A stretch of 6,689 nt of DNA, taken from positions 1-6,689 of the forward strand of contig WTIQ01000505.1 in the NCBI GenBank assembly GCA_011525185.1. Direction: 5' to 3'. Numbering within the stretch: the stretch's first letter is position 1; each line of letters opens with the position of its first letter. The notes under the pieces are model-generated. The model saw nothing but the letters and a program-made list of their open reading frames with translations, made no database searches and had not been told where the DNA came from. The position numbers were made by a program, and so were the translations under genes. The stretch is from Paracoccaceae bacterium (GTDB lineage: Bacteria; Pseudomonadota; Alphaproteobacteria; Rhodobacterales; Rhodobacteraceae). Below are positions 5,645 through 6,689 of the stretch, piece by piece.

Positions 5645-5758
5645 AAAACGGCTAAGTCCGCGAATTTTGTAGTTGCTTGCTCTAAATTTTCTGTATTGGA
5701 GTCGAGAGAGGCTCATAAAGGTCAATGTTACATAGAGAAGACGGGCTTAGGGCTGCTG

Positions 5759-6689
5759 ATGACTAAAAAATACATATCGCACGTGAAATCCCTATTTGCC
5801 TTGGGCGGTCCTTTGATCCTTGGGCAAGTGGCTCATATGTCAATCGGTATTACCGATACTGTTATGTTAGGGTGGTATTCCGTTGAAGCTCTGGCGGCGG
5901 GTGTCATGGGTCATACACTTTTCTTTCTTGTCTTTATCATTGGCTTAGGGTTCGCAACAGCCGTAATGCCAATCGTGGCGAGCGCCTTAGCACAAGAGGA
6001 TACGACCCAAATTCGGCGTATTACGCGCATGGGACTTTGGCTGTCGATTGCATTTTCAGCGGTTATGTTGCCAGTATTTTGGTGGTCTGAGCCGCTTCTT
6101 ATTGCAATAGGTCAATCAAAAGAGCTTTCGCGGGCGACGGCCACTTATGTCACCATCGTCGGGTTTGCGATGTTTCCAGCTTTGGTCTTAAACGTTATAA
6201 AATCATATCTCTCCGCACAGGAGTTGATGGCATTTGTTCTTGTCACAACACTTGCCGGCTTTGTGATCAACATTCCGTTGAATTACGTTTTCATCTTCGG
6301 AGCCTTTGGCCTTCCTGAACTGGGAGTGCGCGGGTCGGCAATCGCCTCGCTCATCGTTCAAAGTACTATGGCCATAAGCGTTTGCATTTATGCGGCAAAG
6401 AAATTTCCTGAGCATAAATTGTTTTCGCGCCTATGGAAGCCAGATCCACAGGGCCTCATGCGTCTGACAAAAATGGGGGTGCCCATAGGAATAACAGGCT
6501 TGGCAGAAGCTGGCCTCTTTTCTGCCTCCACCTTTATGATGGGATGGCTTGGGACGATCAGTGTCGCAGCCCACGGCATTGCATTGCAAATCACGAGCTT
6601 AACCTTTGTTATTCATGTCGGCTTGTCTTCGGCTGCAACGATCCAAGCTGGTCAGGCCCATGGCGCTCAGAATTTTCAAAAGCTTAAGC
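5759..6689 (+). CDS. MATE-family multidrug efflux protein (NorM-like), 3' end outside window
   Basis: The open frame runs from ATG 5759 to the window edge, giving 310 residues of a family that is usually about 450 long. It is a polytopic inner-membrane antiporter that exports cationic drugs or metabolites in exchange for Na+ or H+. Seen directly: the first helix LFALGGPLILGQVAHMSIGITDTVMLG with Asp33, equivalent to the conserved cation-binding Asp of NorM; the family segment NYVFIFGAFGLPELGVRGSAIAS; and, at the start of the second half, GVPIGITGLAEAGLFSAS with Glu250, in the place of the helix-7 acidic residue of NorM. At least seven hydrophobic segments are visible before the cut. AGGG at 5749-5752 lies 6 nt before the ATG. 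The promoter is unclear. The upstream terminator at 5595-5644 means it either has its own promoter in 5645-5740 or is controlled by readthrough. Confidence 0.92.
   Translation, partial: MTKKYISHVKSLFALGGPLILGQVAHMSIGITDTVMLGWYSVEALAAGVMGHTLFFLVFIIGLGFATAVMPIVASALAQEDTTQIRRITRMGLWLSIAFSAVMLPVFWWSEPLLIAIGQSKELSRATATYVTIVGFAMFPALVLNVIKSYLSAQELMAFVLVTTLAGFVINIPLNYVFIFGAFGLPELGVRGSAIASLIVQSTMAISVCIYAAKKFPEHKLFSRLWKPDPQGLMRLTKMGVPIGITGLAEAGLFSASTFMMGWLGTISVAAHGIALQITSLTFVIHVGLSSAATIQAGQAHGAQNFQKLK

Overview
The window looks like chromosomal DNA from an alphaproteobacterium, most likely of the Rhodobacterales. This rests on protein character (a 651-residue ParE, a HmrR/CueR-type regulator, a short DUF4396 protein and a NorM-like MATE pump) and not on any database search. 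GC content is moderate by eye, with AT-rich intergenic stretches at about 2890-3200 and 5380-5540. I see no insertion sequence, prophage gene or CRISPR array.

Layout. Bases 1-49 are the 5' half of a minus-strand tRNA-like gene with a GTA (Tyr) anticodon, cut by the window edge, with a plausible promoter at 78-106. Bases 126-1040 form a divergent pair. The minus-strand gene is a CueR/HmrR-type MerR regulator, and the plus-strand gene is a small DUF4396 membrane protein. Between them is a long-spacer (19 bp) MerR-type promoter with a dyad. A PaaI-like hotdog thioesterase (1047-1466, minus) and an epoxide-hydrolase-like alpha/beta hydrolase (1532-2398, plus) follow as a second divergent pair. 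Next is a minus-strand gene for a membrane-anchored acidic protein (2576-2851). Its reading frame continues in the same frame and style for 53 codons beyond an in-frame TAA, which suggests a nonsense-interrupted or readthrough gene of 2414-2851.

Bases 2852-3282 hold no gene but several inverted repeats, some with mutually exclusive pairings. parE (topoisomerase IV subunit B) occupies 3283-5238 on the minus strand. The gap 5239-5758 contains a strong plus-strand intrinsic terminator (5595-5644) preceded by a well-formed stem-loop (5542-5570). No plus-strand gene lies upstream that could use this terminator, so a roughly 100-nt small RNA or leader RNA is likely. A MATE efflux protein starts at 5759 and runs off the right edge.

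The most interesting points are: (1) a copper-type regulator apparently controlling a Met/Cys-rich DUF4396 membrane protein; (2) the unannotated candidate small RNA upstream of the MATE gene, whose C-rich loop is complementary to the Shine-Dalgarno region of the hydrolase; (3) the in-frame stop in the acidic protein; and (4) the structured AT-rich region downstream of parE.
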